Assembly (NCBI GenBank): GCA_036557785.1
Contig: DATBGZ010000024.1
Location: 1 to 5,442 of the forward strand
Direction of reading: 5' to 3'
Origin: DATBGZ01 sp036557785
GTDB lineage: Bacteria; Actinomycetota; Actinomycetes; Mycobacteriales; Micromonosporaceae
DNA: 5,442 nucleotides
Within the stretch, counting starts at the first letter, position 1; each line of letters starts with the position of its first letter. The translations under genes were made by a program, and so were the position numbers. The notes below the pieces were generated by a model, which did no database searches, was not told the DNA's origin, and saw nothing but the letters and a program-made list of their open reading frames with translations. Positions 1 to 5,442 of this stretch are shown here, one piece after another.

Positions 1-639
1 GATCTCGTCGATCCCGCGCGCACCGCCCTGGTCAACGACCCCTGCGGGCTGCGGGCGTGCAGCGAGCACCTGCTCCCGCTGCGGTTTCCCGACCTGATCC
101 CGCCCACGATCGTCACCGCCGACGAGGCTGCGATCAGGTCCTTCCTCGCCGAACACCAGACGGCCGTGGTCAAGCCGGTCGACGGCTTCTCCGGCCGCGG
201 CGTCATGCGGCTGGACCGCCACGACCCGAACCTGGGGTCGCTGATCGAGATGTCCACCCACGGCGGGGCGCGCGCCGTCGTCGTTCAGCGCTTCCTGCGC
301 GAGGTCGCGGCGGGCAACAAACGGATCTTCGTCATAGCCGGCGAGCCAGCCGGCGCCGTTTACCGGTTCCCGCGAGCGGGCGACTTCCGGATCGGCAACC
401 CGGCCGCCGAGGCGCCGCTCACCGCGCGCGACCGCGAGATCTGCGCACGCCTGGCGCCGGTGCTGCGCCGCCATGGCATCCACCTGGCGGGCCTCGACGT
501 GATCGGGCCCCACCTCATCGAAGTGAACGTCACCAGCGTCGGTGCGCTGCGCAAAGCCGACGCCCTGCTCGGCTGGACGCTGTGCGCGGACCTGCTCGAC
601 AGCGTGCTCGCCCCACACGAGAAAAGGAGATCGGCATGA
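1..639 (+). CDS. gshB: Glutathione synthetase-like ATP-grasp ligase (5' end cut by window)
   Basis: The family joins gamma-glutamylcysteine and glycine with ATP in the cytosol, the second step of glutathione synthesis. The frame is open from base 1, so the N-terminal third (about 100 residues of a usual ~315) lies outside the window and 212 residues are visible. Seen in order: a VNDPCGLRACSEHLLPLRFP segment matching the family's 'N.P..LR..NEKL' region; PPTIVT; the ATP-grasp strand and glycine-rich loop VVKPVDGFSGRG (fragment residues 56-67); QRFLREVAAGNKRIFVIAGE; LTARDREIC; and the metal-binding end GLDVIGPHLIEVNVTS with E174 and N176 kept. The loop usually written RGNLAAGG reads RIGNPAAEA here and is several residues shorter, so substrate choice may differ. 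The stop overlaps the next start (ATGA, 636-639), indicating one operon. A related ligase making another small peptide or amide is the main alternative. Confidence 0.85.
   Translation, partial: DLVDPARTALVNDPCGLRACSEHLLPLRFPDLIPPTIVTADEAAIRSFLAEHQTAVVKPVDGFSGRGVMRLDRHDPNLGSLIEMSTHGGARAVVVQRFLREVAAGNKRIFVIAGEPAGAVYRFPRAGDFRIGNPAAEAPLTARDREICARLAPVLRRHGIHLAGLDVIGPHLIEVNVTSVGALRKADALLGWTLCADLLDSVLAPHEKRRSA
624..629 (+). promoter_or_regulatory. Shine-Dalgarno for the MAPEG gene
   Basis: AAGGAG lies inside the last codons of the gshB-like gene, 6 bases before the ATG at 636. It fixes that start within a longer open frame that runs from further upstream. Confidence 0.8.
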
Positions 640-1043
640 CCACCGCCCTGACCACCGCCATCATCTGCACGGCCATCCTGGCCGCGATGCTGCTCCTGCT
701 CGGGCTCAACGTCTCGCGCATGCGCGGCATGACCGCGAAGGCAGGCGGGCCACAGTTCCCGAGCGACCCGGCCAGCCGGCTGCTGATCGCGATCAGGGCC
801 CACGGCAACGCCGCGGAGTACATCCCCGTCCTGATCGTCCTGTTCCTGCTGGTCGGCGCACGCAGCCCGGCCGCGGTCGCCATCCCGCTGATCATCGGGG
901 CAACGGCAGCCCGGGTGGTGAACGCCTACGGCCTGCTGACCGCGCCCAGCCTGGCGGTCCAGACCAAGGCACGGCTGGCCGGCGCAGCGGGCACCTACCT
1001 CCTCGGGATCGGCCTGGCCGTCGCCGCGGCCTTCTCCCTGTGA
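636..1043 (+). CDS. MAPEG-family membrane protein
   Basis: A 135-residue integral membrane protein, the usual MAPEG size. The family includes microsomal glutathione S-transferases and relatives, which often use glutathione within the membrane. Hydrophobic segments lie at about residues 7-25, 62-77, 79-97 and 113-132, giving four helices. The family core RAHGNAAEY (54-62) is intact; its Arg, Asn and Glu correspond to conserved positions in eukaryotic MAPEG enzymes. A second match is ARVVNAYGL (92-100), resembling the family's 'R..HA.GL' with Asn in place of the usual His. The start is set by AAGGAG at 624-629. The gene overlaps the gshB-like gene by 4 bases and the amidohydrolase by 1 base, so the three are probably co-translated. 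Sitting next to a GSH synthetase supports a thiol-dependent role such as conjugation of lipophilic electrophiles or peroxide reduction. Many bacterial MAPEG proteins have no proven activity, so the reaction is inferred. Confidence 0.85.
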   Translation: MTTALTTAIICTAILAAMLLLLGLNVSRMRGMTAKAGGPQFPSDPASRLLIAIRAHGNAAEYIPVLIVLFLLVGARSPAAVAIPLIIGATAARVVNAYGLLTAPSLAVQTKARLAGAAGTYLLGIGLAVAAAFSL

Positions 1044-2170
1044 TGAGCTCATCCGCGTACGACTCGGTCATCGCCGAGCTCGGACAGCTCGTCCCGCAGA
1101 GCGGCGTGCTGGATGCGCACTGCCATCTCGGGCGCGACGAGGACGGCAGCTCGCTGAACCCCGGCGCACTGCTGGCCGCGCTTGATGAGGTTAGCGGGTC
1201 AGCGCGCGCAGTCGTCTTTCCCTTGCAAGATCCCGACCGCCGCCCGGCCTGCCGCGTGCCGAATGACTGCGTACTGGAATCGGCGCGGGAGAGCGGTGGC
1301 CGGCTGACCGCCTACTGCCGGCTGGATCCGGACGATGATCCTGTCGCCGAGGCCGAACGTTGCCTGGCCAAAGGCGCGCGTGGCATCAAGCTCCACCCGA
1401 GGGGGCGCGACTGGGAAGCAGTCCACCCAGCCGTTCCCGCGATCTTTGGAGTCGCACGCGAGGCCGGCGTTCCGGTCCTGCTGCACGCCGGGCGCAATCT
1501 GCGGTCGATGGGAGCGATGGTTGATGTCGCGCTGCAGTTTCCCGAGGTGGCGCTGGTCCTCGCGCACGCCGGGATCGCGGACCAGGCGGTGCTCGCGGCA
1601 GGACTGGCGCGTCATCCACGTGTGCTCTACGGCACGAGCCGTTTTGCGCCCTGCGACGTGGTCGAGTTGTTCGCGCGGGTCCCCGCCGAACGCATCGTGT
1701 TCGGCTCCGATACGCCCTACGGCCAGCCGGTGGAAGGCCTTTTCCTGGCGATGCGTGCTGCTGCTTACGCCGGGCTCGGCGCCGACGAGCGCGCGCTGGT
1801 CGCGGGCGGCACGATGACGGCCGTGCTCGATGGCAATGAACCTCCGGCCGCAACCCCACCTCGGCTGGCGCGGGTCCGTCCGGTTGCTGGCTCGCTGGCC
1901 CGCGTCGCCACCTACCTGATGATGGGTTTCAGCGCGGCGCTCTCAGCGCCGCCGCCGCTGGCCTCCCGCGCGTTGTCGTGGATCGAGCTTGCCCGCGGCG
2001 TATGCCGGGACCCGGACCCAGGCGGCGCCGGCCCGGCGCTGGCGCGGATCGACGACCTGCTCAGCACCGCCGAGCAGCTGATCACCGCGCACGATGCTCA
2101 CCTGCGGCGGGCGCTCCAGCTGATCCACGCCGCGGTCACGATAGCTGCAACAGAACGGCTGCCCGCCTAG
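1043..2170 (+). CDS. Metal-dependent amidohydrolase (amidohydrolase_2/TIM-barrel type) with C-terminal helical extension
   Basis: A predicted cytosolic hydrolase of 375 residues. Barrel motifs appear in the expected order: DAHCHLG (24-30, the HxH pair H26/H28), GIKLHPR (114-120), PVLLHAGRN (144-152, H148), LVLAHAG (171-177, H175) and VFGSDTPYG (219-227, D223). These supply the usual metal ligands and catalytic Asp of the PF04909-like group. The group covers hydrolases and decarboxylases acting on many substrates, and none can be named from the sequence. The barrel ends near residue 265. A Pro-rich linker (267-273) and about 100 mostly helical residues follow (roughly 276-375), which are not part of the core fold. 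The ATG at 1043 overlaps the TGA of the MAPEG gene (1041-1043). No Shine-Dalgarno precedes it, so translation probably depends on coupling. A role in processing thiol conjugates would suit the operon but is only inference. A TatD-like deoxyribonuclease is less likely. Confidence 0.8.
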   Translation: MSSSAYDSVIAELGQLVPQSGVLDAHCHLGRDEDGSSLNPGALLAALDEVSGSARAVVFPLQDPDRRPACRVPNDCVLESARESGGRLTAYCRLDPDDDPVAEAERCLAKGARGIKLHPRGRDWEAVHPAVPAIFGVAREAGVPVLLHAGRNLRSMGAMVDVALQFPEVALVLAHAGIADQAVLAAGLARHPRVLYGTSRFAPCDVVELFARVPAERIVFGSDTPYGQPVEGLFLAMRAAAYAGLGADERALVAGGTMTAVLDGNEPPAATPPRLARVRPVAGSLARVATYLMMGFSAALSAPPPLASRALSWIELARGVCRDPDPGGAGPALARIDDLLSTAEQLITAHDAHLRRALQLIHAAVTIAATERLPA

Positions 2171-2334
2171 CTCCGCCCGGCGGCTGCTGATCAGAGGCCT
2201 CCGACCGCGAACTCACCGGTCAACACGCATTGGGATTTGGGTGTAATCGCCCCTCGGACACCGGATTTTCGCAGGCCAGAGCCCTGAAATCAGCCGCGAT
2301 AAGCGACGATGACACTGCTCTGACAGCTTGACGA
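2171..2334. other. Gap between convergent genes, no gene seen
   Basis: This 164-base stretch is clearly richer in A and T than the flanking genes and carries no open frame with a ribosome site. It separates the ends of the amidohydrolase (plus) and nagA (minus). Possible structures are a 5-bp stem 2203-2207/2217-2221, a stem 2240-2244/2258-2262 followed by ATTTT, and a bulged hairpin joining GATTTT (2264-2269) with GAAATC (2286-2291) around an inner AGG/CCT pair. None is a strong intrinsic terminator. A bidirectional termination zone is expected here from the layout. Confidence 0.7.
2240..2269 (+). terminator. Weak candidate terminator after the amidohydrolase
   Basis: GGTGT (2240-2244) can pair with ACACC (2258-2262) across a 13-base loop, followed by GGATTTT with four T at 2266-2269. 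The stem is short and the loop long, so this is only a possible site, about 70 bases past the amidohydrolase stop. Confidence 0.2.
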
Positions 2335-3498
2335 TCATCGGACCCAGTCGCCCCCGCGCATCACCCGGCGGACCCGCCAGTCCCGGTCGAGTACCACGAG
2401 GTCGGCGCGCAGACCGGTCGCTAGGCTGCCGCGGTCGTCCAGCCCGAGCAGAGCGGCGGGTGTGGAGGTGGCCGCGGCCACCGCGGCGACGGGATCGACG
2501 CCGGCCTGCATCACGCAGCGGCGGACCAGGTCGGCGGCGTGCGAAGTGCCTCCCGCGAGCAATGGCGGCTCGGTGCGCGTCCACGCCCGGCCATCCGCGA
2601 CCCGCACCCGTACGGACCCGAGCTCGAAGTCGCCGTCCGGCATCCCGGCAGCCACCATCGCGTCGCTGACGAGTACGACGTGCCGCCCGGGGTCCACCGC
2701 GAACACCAGGTGCACCGTCTCGTCGGCGAGGTGCACGCCGTCCGCGATGAGCTCCACGTGCGTCGCCCCGCGGGCCAGCGCATCCAGGGAGGCGGCGACC
2801 GGGCCCGGCTGGCGATGGTGCAGGGGCGCCATGCCGTTGAACAGATGGGTGACCAGGGGTCTGCGCAGTGACCGCAGGGCCTCGCCGAAGCCGCGTGCGT
2901 CGGCGCCGGTGTGGCCAAGGCCCACCACGATCCCGGAGCGCTCAAGTAGCTCGGCGGCCGCGGCAGCACCGGGCAGCTCCGGGGCGAGCGTCACCATCCG
3001 GACCCTCGGACGGCCGGCGTCGTCGATGCCGGCCGCCAGCCAGGCGGCGATCTCGTCGGACCCGGGTAGGCGCAGGTGGGCGAGATCGTGTGCGCCCCGG
3101 TGCGCGGGGTCCAGGAAGGGCCCCTCGACGTGGCACCCGACAATCGGTGACCCCGTCGCCGCGACCGAGGCGATCGCCGTGATCGCGGCGACAAGCTCGG
3201 GGGCCGCCGCGCTCACCAGACTGGCCAGCATCGTGGTGGTGCCGCGGGACAGGTGGTGCGCCGCGACCGCGGCGACCTCGGCCGGGTCATACGAGGTGAC
3301 GGTGTGGCTTCCACCGCCGTGGCAGTGGATGTCGACATACCCGGGCGCGACCGTGTCGACCGGCTCGGGGACCGGGCCCGACCAGCCGGACGCCGGGCCG
3401 ACGTATCCGATCGTGCCGTCGAGGCGGACCTCGAGCACGCCCCCGTCCAGGATCCCGGCGGCCGTCACGAGCCGCCCGGCCAGCGCCAACGCGGTCAT
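2335..3498 (-). CDS. nagA: N-acetylglucosamine-6-phosphate deacetylase
   Basis: Cytosolic enzyme removing acetate from GlcNAc-6-phosphate to give GlcN-6-phosphate, which feeds glycolysis and cell-wall precursors. At 387 residues it matches the family length. The amidohydrolase barrel motifs are all present: PGYVDIHCHGG (52-62, H58/H60), GTTTMLAS (86-93), HVEGPFLDP (123-131, metal-binding E125), GLGHTGAD (193-200, H196), THLFNGMAPLHHRQPG (217-232, H218), ADGVHL (252-257, H256) and LVSDAMVAAG (276-285, catalytic D279). The C-terminus ends in the usual small beta unit with GLRADLVVLD. The start chosen is the ATG at 3498, which overlaps the kinase stop as ATGA (3498-3495) and suggests coupling. 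An in-frame ATG at 3513 would add five residues (MGPGV) but has no ribosome site. It is transcribed after the ROK kinase, giving a kinase-deacetylase pair. No nagB (deaminase) is seen nearby. Confidence 0.93.
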   Translation of the reverse strand: MTALALAGRLVTAAGILDGGVLEVRLDGTIGYVGPASGWSGPVPEPVDTVAPGYVDIHCHGGGSHTVTSYDPAEVAAVAAHHLSRGTTTMLASLVSAAAPELVAAITAIASVAATGSPIVGCHVEGPFLDPAHRGAHDLAHLRLPGSDEIAAWLAAGIDDAGRPRVRMVTLAPELPGAAAAAELLERSGIVVGLGHTGADARGFGEALRSLRRPLVTHLFNGMAPLHHRQPGPVAASLDALARGATHVELIADGVHLADETVHLVFAVDPGRHVVLVSDAMVAAGMPDGDFELGSVRVRVADGRAWTRTEPPLLAGGTSHAADLVRRCVMQAGVDPVAAVAAATSTPAALLGLDDRGSLATGLRADLVVLDRDWRVRRVMRGGDWVR

Positions 3499-4406
3499 GA
3501 CTCCGGGGCCCATCCGTCGCGGGCCAGGAGCGCAGCACCGATCACGCCACCCCGGTCGCCGAGGGCCGACACGGTCACGTCGGCGGGATGGACGACGGGG
3601 GTCCGCTGACGGAGCGCGACCCGCAACGGGTCCAGCAGCCCTTCGCCGGCCCGGCTGAGTCCACCGCCTATCACCACCAGGGCCGGGCCGACGAGCAGCG
3701 AGACGATGCCGAGCGCGTCCGCGAGCGCTTCCACCGCGTCATGCCAGACCTGTCGCGCGACGGCGTCCGTGCTCAGCCGGGCGGCGACGTCGTGGGCGCC
3801 GGTGACGTGGCATCCGCTCAGCCCGGCGTAGCGGCGGGCGATCGCCGCCGCGGACGCTATGGCTTCGAGGCACCCGTCACGGCCGCACGCGCACCGGACT
3901 CCGGTCCGGACGGCCAGGTGCCCTATCTCCGCGGTCTCGCCGCGGTGCCCGGTCACCAGGTGCCCCCCGGAAACGATCGAAGCGGCGATGCCGGTGCCGA
4001 TGGGCACGAACACCAGGTCCTCTGTGCCGACACCCGCGCCGAGCCTGTGCTCGGCCACACCGCCGGAGGCGACGTCGTTGGCGACCCGAACCGGCAGCCG
4101 CCACTCGGCGCCCAGTGACCGGACGAGCTCGAGATGGCGCCACCCGAGGTTGGCGCTGTACGTCGCGATGCCGGCCTCGCGGTCGACCAGGCCCGGGACG
4201 ACGACGCCTGCGCCGACCACGGGCGCACCGGGTCGCTGCGCGAGCAGGGTGCGGCCGACCTCGGCGACCGCGTCGCGTGCCCGGTGCCCCTGTGGTGTCG
4301 GCCGTTGCTCGGAAGCCACCACGGTCCCCGCGCGGTCGACCAGTTCCGCCTTGATGGTCGTGCCGCCGACGTCGAGGGCGAGTGCGAGCCCGTCGTCGTC
4401 GTCCAC
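3495..4406 (-). CDS. ROK-family sugar kinase (probable GlcNAc or related aminosugar kinase)
   Basis: Phosphorylates a hexose or aminosugar at C6 with ATP in the cytosol. It is 303 residues from a GTG start, the normal size for a ROK kinase lacking the DNA-binding domain of ROK repressors. Seen: ATP-binding LALDVGGTTIK (9-19); GAGVVVPGLVD (66-74); catalytic region VANDV (108-112, base D111); FVPIGTGIAASIVSGG (133-148); the signature EIGH (160-163); the zinc knuckle CACGRDGCLE (172-181, with H163 as the likely fourth ligand); and VVIGGGLSRAG (244-254). An in-frame ATG at 4547 would add 47 residues unlike the family and run across the divergent control region and the 23-codon frame, so the GTG at 4406 is preferred even though its ribosome site is poor. 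The overlap with nagA supports GlcNAc as substrate. Glucose or N-acetylmannosamine cannot be excluded. Confidence 0.88.
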   Translation of the reverse strand: MDDDDGLALALDVGGTTIKAELVDRAGTVVASEQRPTPQGHRARDAVAEVGRTLLAQRPGAPVVGAGVVVPGLVDREAGIATYSANLGWRHLELVRSLGAEWRLPVRVANDVASGGVAEHRLGAGVGTEDLVFVPIGTGIAASIVSGGHLVTGHRGETAEIGHLAVRTGVRCACGRDGCLEAIASAAAIARRYAGLSGCHVTGAHDVAARLSTDAVARQVWHDAVEALADALGIVSLLVGPALVVIGGGLSRAGEGLLDPLRVALRQRTPVVHPADVTVSALGDRGGVIGAALLARDGWAPES

Positions 4407-4503
4407 GAGTCCATGATGATGGAACGGGCCAGGCTCCGCGGCATGGGCCGAGCACTGAACCGAAACACACGCGGTGATACGGCGCGGGAGCGGAGGATCA
4501 GAG
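4407..4503. promoter_or_regulatory. Divergent control region between the kinase-nagA pair and the DUF5107-like gene
   Basis: These 97 bases must hold the start signals of both transcription units unless one begins further away. No clear -35/-10 pair can be read: plus-strand CTGAAC (4455-4460) with TACGGC (4478-4483) has a 17-base spacer but poor hexamers. A small inverted repeat TCCAT-GATG-ATGGA (4410-4423) sits right against the kinase start and could be an operator, although repeats this short also arise by chance. No full site of a known regulator was recognised. Confidence 0.45.
4492..4496 (+). promoter_or_regulatory. Strong Shine-Dalgarno (GGAGG) for the 23-codon frame
   Basis: GGAGG lies 7 bases before the ATG at 4504, an ideal spacing. 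It is the best ribosome site in the window. It serves the short frame rather than the large downstream gene, which starts 85 to 93 bases after it depending on the start codon used. Confidence 0.7.
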
Positions 4504-4575
4504 ATGCAGGCCAGCCAGGTCGAGAAGGCCAAGGGTGAGGTCGTCATCGGCGGCCATCCCGAGCGGCTGGACTGA
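4504..4575 (+). CDS. Possible 23-residue leader peptide
   Basis: An ATG frame preceded by GGAGG encodes 23 residues, beginning MQASQVEKAKGEVV and ending GGHPERLD, then TGA. Codon third positions are nearly all G or C, like the neighbouring genes, although that alone is weak evidence in such GC-rich DNA. The peptide is hydrophilic, with no signal sequence, no membrane segment, no cysteine and no run of one amino acid that would suggest an attenuation leader. It stops 4 bases before an in-frame GTG (4580) and 13 bases before the ATG (4589) of the DUF5107-like gene, which has no ribosome site of its own. The likely role is to deliver ribosomes to that gene by coupling. I do not recognise the peptide. 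It could also be the remnant of an older, longer gene start. Confidence 0.5.
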   Translation: MQASQVEKAKGEVVIGGHPERLD

Positions 4576-4588
4576 CGCCGTGGTCTCC

Positions 4589-5442
4589 ATGCCCTCCTCG
4601 GCGGCGACGGTACGCCGCACCGCCCTGACCCTGCCGGCGGCGACCCTCGGTCCCGCGAGCCCGTTGCCCCGGTTCACCCGGCTGCGGGAGCTGCCCTACC
4701 CCGACGTCGGCCCGGGTGCCACGCCGGACATGCTCGAGCGGGTTGCCTACGGCAGGCTGGAGAGCCCTCTCCCGTACCCCCTGCAGGAGGACTACAACCG
4801 GTCGCTGCGCGAGGTCGAGCTCCCGGCGTACGTGCTCGAAAACGGGGTGCTGCGCGCGACCGTGCTGCCGACGCTTGGCGGCCGGGTCTGGTCGTTGCAC
4901 GACGACGCCCGCGGGCGTGAGCTGCTGTTCCGCAATCCGGTGCTGCATTTCGCGAACTTCGGGCTGACCGATGCCTGGTTCGCCGGCGGCATCGAGTGGA
5001 ACCTCGGCTCGACCGGCCACACGACGCTGTCGTGCCGGCCGATGCACGCCGCAGTGGTTGCTGGTCCGGACGGTGACGTGCTGCGGCTGTGGGAGTGGGA
5101 GCGGACCCGTGACCTGGTGCTGCAGGTCGACCTTTCCCTGCTCCCAGGGTCGGACCGGTTGTACGCCTCGACCCGGGTGATCAACCCGGACCCGGAGGAG
5201 AAGCCGCTCTACTACTGGACCAACATCGCGGTGCCCGAATCGCCGGGGACCCGCGTGCTGACCACCGCGGACGCCGCCTGGCGCACCGAGTACACCGGCG
5301 CGCTGATCCGGGTGCCTGTCCCGTACCCGGATCGCGCGGACGTCGACATCAGCCACCCGATGGCCTCCAGGTCTCCCGCCGACTACTTCTACGACCTGCA
5401 GGGGCAGCGCGGTCGGCACATCGTGTCCGTCGAGCCCGACGG
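4589..5442 (+). CDS. DUF5107-like protein, presumed carbohydrate-active (3' end cut by window)
   Basis: The frame stays open to the window edge, showing 284 residues of what is usually a protein of roughly 1,000 residues with tetratricopeptide repeats further on. The visible part resembles the N-terminal DUF5107 region as I recall it from streptomycetes: VRRTALTLPAA (8-18) with GPASPLP (21-27), then VLENGVLRATVLPTLGGRVW (82-101), ELLFRNPVLHFANFGL (111-126), WFAGGIEWNLGSTGHTTLSC (130-149), LRLWEWERTRDL (165-176) and YYWTNIAVPE (208-217). The 'ATVLP.LGGRV.SL' pattern is typical of galactose-mutarotase-like beta-sandwiches, so sugar binding or turnover is plausible, but no reaction is known to me. 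No signal peptide is seen, suggesting a cytosolic location. The ATG at 4589 fits the family's N-terminus; GTG at 4580 is an in-frame alternative. Translation is probably coupled to the 23-codon frame. It lies divergent to the kinase-nagA pair. Confidence 0.8.
   Translation, partial: MPSSAATVRRTALTLPAATLGPASPLPRFTRLRELPYPDVGPGATPDMLERVAYGRLESPLPYPLQEDYNRSLREVELPAYVLENGVLRATVLPTLGGRVWSLHDDARGRELLFRNPVLHFANFGLTDAWFAGGIEWNLGSTGHTTLSCRPMHAAVVAGPDGDVLRLWEWERTRDLVLQVDLSLLPGSDRLYASTRVINPDPEEKPLYYWTNIAVPESPGTRVLTTADAAWRTEYTGALIRVPVPYPDRADVDISHPMASRSPADYFYDLQGQRGRHIVSVEPD

Noticed and set aside
57..635. Upstream part of the MAPEG reading frame as a longer gene
   Set aside because: The segment translates to Arg/Pro/Ala-rich sequence overlapping the conserved GSH synthetase frame. 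The ribosome site and family alignment put the real start at 636.
542..1042. N-terminal extension of the amidohydrolase frame
   Set aside because: It overlaps the MAPEG gene and the end of the synthetase and has no family-like sequence. The ATG at 1043 gives the expected amidohydrolase N-terminus.
360..1052. 230-codon minus-strand open frame opposite the synthetase and MAPEG genes
   Set aside because: It consists of Gly/Arg/Asp/Gln-rich sequence without a domain, opposite two genes with clear family motifs.
4391..4403. GTC repeat encoding four Asp in a row at the kinase N-terminus
   Set aside because: Four units of a GC-rich codon are common in such genomes, and the stretch is coding. No sign of phase variation.
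4407..4547. 47-residue N-terminal extension of the ROK kinase from an ATG at 4547
   Set aside because: The added residues do not look like a ROK kinase or a helix-turn-helix domain, and they would cover the divergent control region.
4581..4586. TGGTCT resembling half of a DasR (GlcNAc regulator) operator
   Set aside because: The matching AGACCA half is missing and the six bases lie at the start codon of the DUF5107-like gene. One half-site is expected by chance.
4544..5419. A 291-codon minus-strand open frame
   Set aside because: It lies opposite the DUF5107-like gene, whose frame has recognisable family motifs. The minus frame is low-complexity Arg/Gly/Val-rich sequence, as expected on the reverse of GC-rich coding DNA.

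Overview
The window is very GC-rich, with codon third positions almost all G or C. Its protein families and tight ATGA/TGATG gene overlaps fit a high-GC actinobacterium. No RNA gene, mobile element, CRISPR array or long repeat is visible. This assignment rests on composition and family resemblance, because no taxonomic marker is present.

Left block (1-2170, plus strand): three genes packed head to tail without gaps. The first is the C-terminal two thirds of a prokaryotic-type glutathione synthetase (ATP-grasp, gshB), cut by the left edge. A 4-base overlap leads to a small four-helix membrane protein of the MAPEG family. A 1-base overlap leads to a metal-dependent amidohydrolase with an unexplained helical C-terminal extension. 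The pairing of a GSH synthetase with a MAPEG protein suggests a thiol-conjugation or detoxification operon. That is notable because most actinobacteria use mycothiol rather than glutathione.

Middle (2171-2334): a lower-GC gap between convergent genes. It holds no gene, only a couple of weak hairpins that might act in termination.

Right block (2335-5442): an aminosugar-type locus read outward from a short divergent control region (4407-4503). On the minus strand a ROK-family sugar kinase is followed, with a 4-base overlap, by N-acetylglucosamine-6-phosphate deacetylase (nagA). Together they could phosphorylate GlcNAc or a relative and then deacetylate it to GlcN-6-P. On the plus strand a strong Shine-Dalgarno serves a 23-codon open frame. 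It ends just upstream of a large protein, cut by the right edge, that resembles the DUF5107 family of presumed carbohydrate-active proteins. This large gene has no good ribosome site of its own, so the short frame may be a coupling leader.

Most of the window is ordinary metabolism. The best leads are the 23-codon frame, the GSH-like operon with a shortened active-site loop in its synthetase, and the DUF5107-like gene beside GlcNAc genes.
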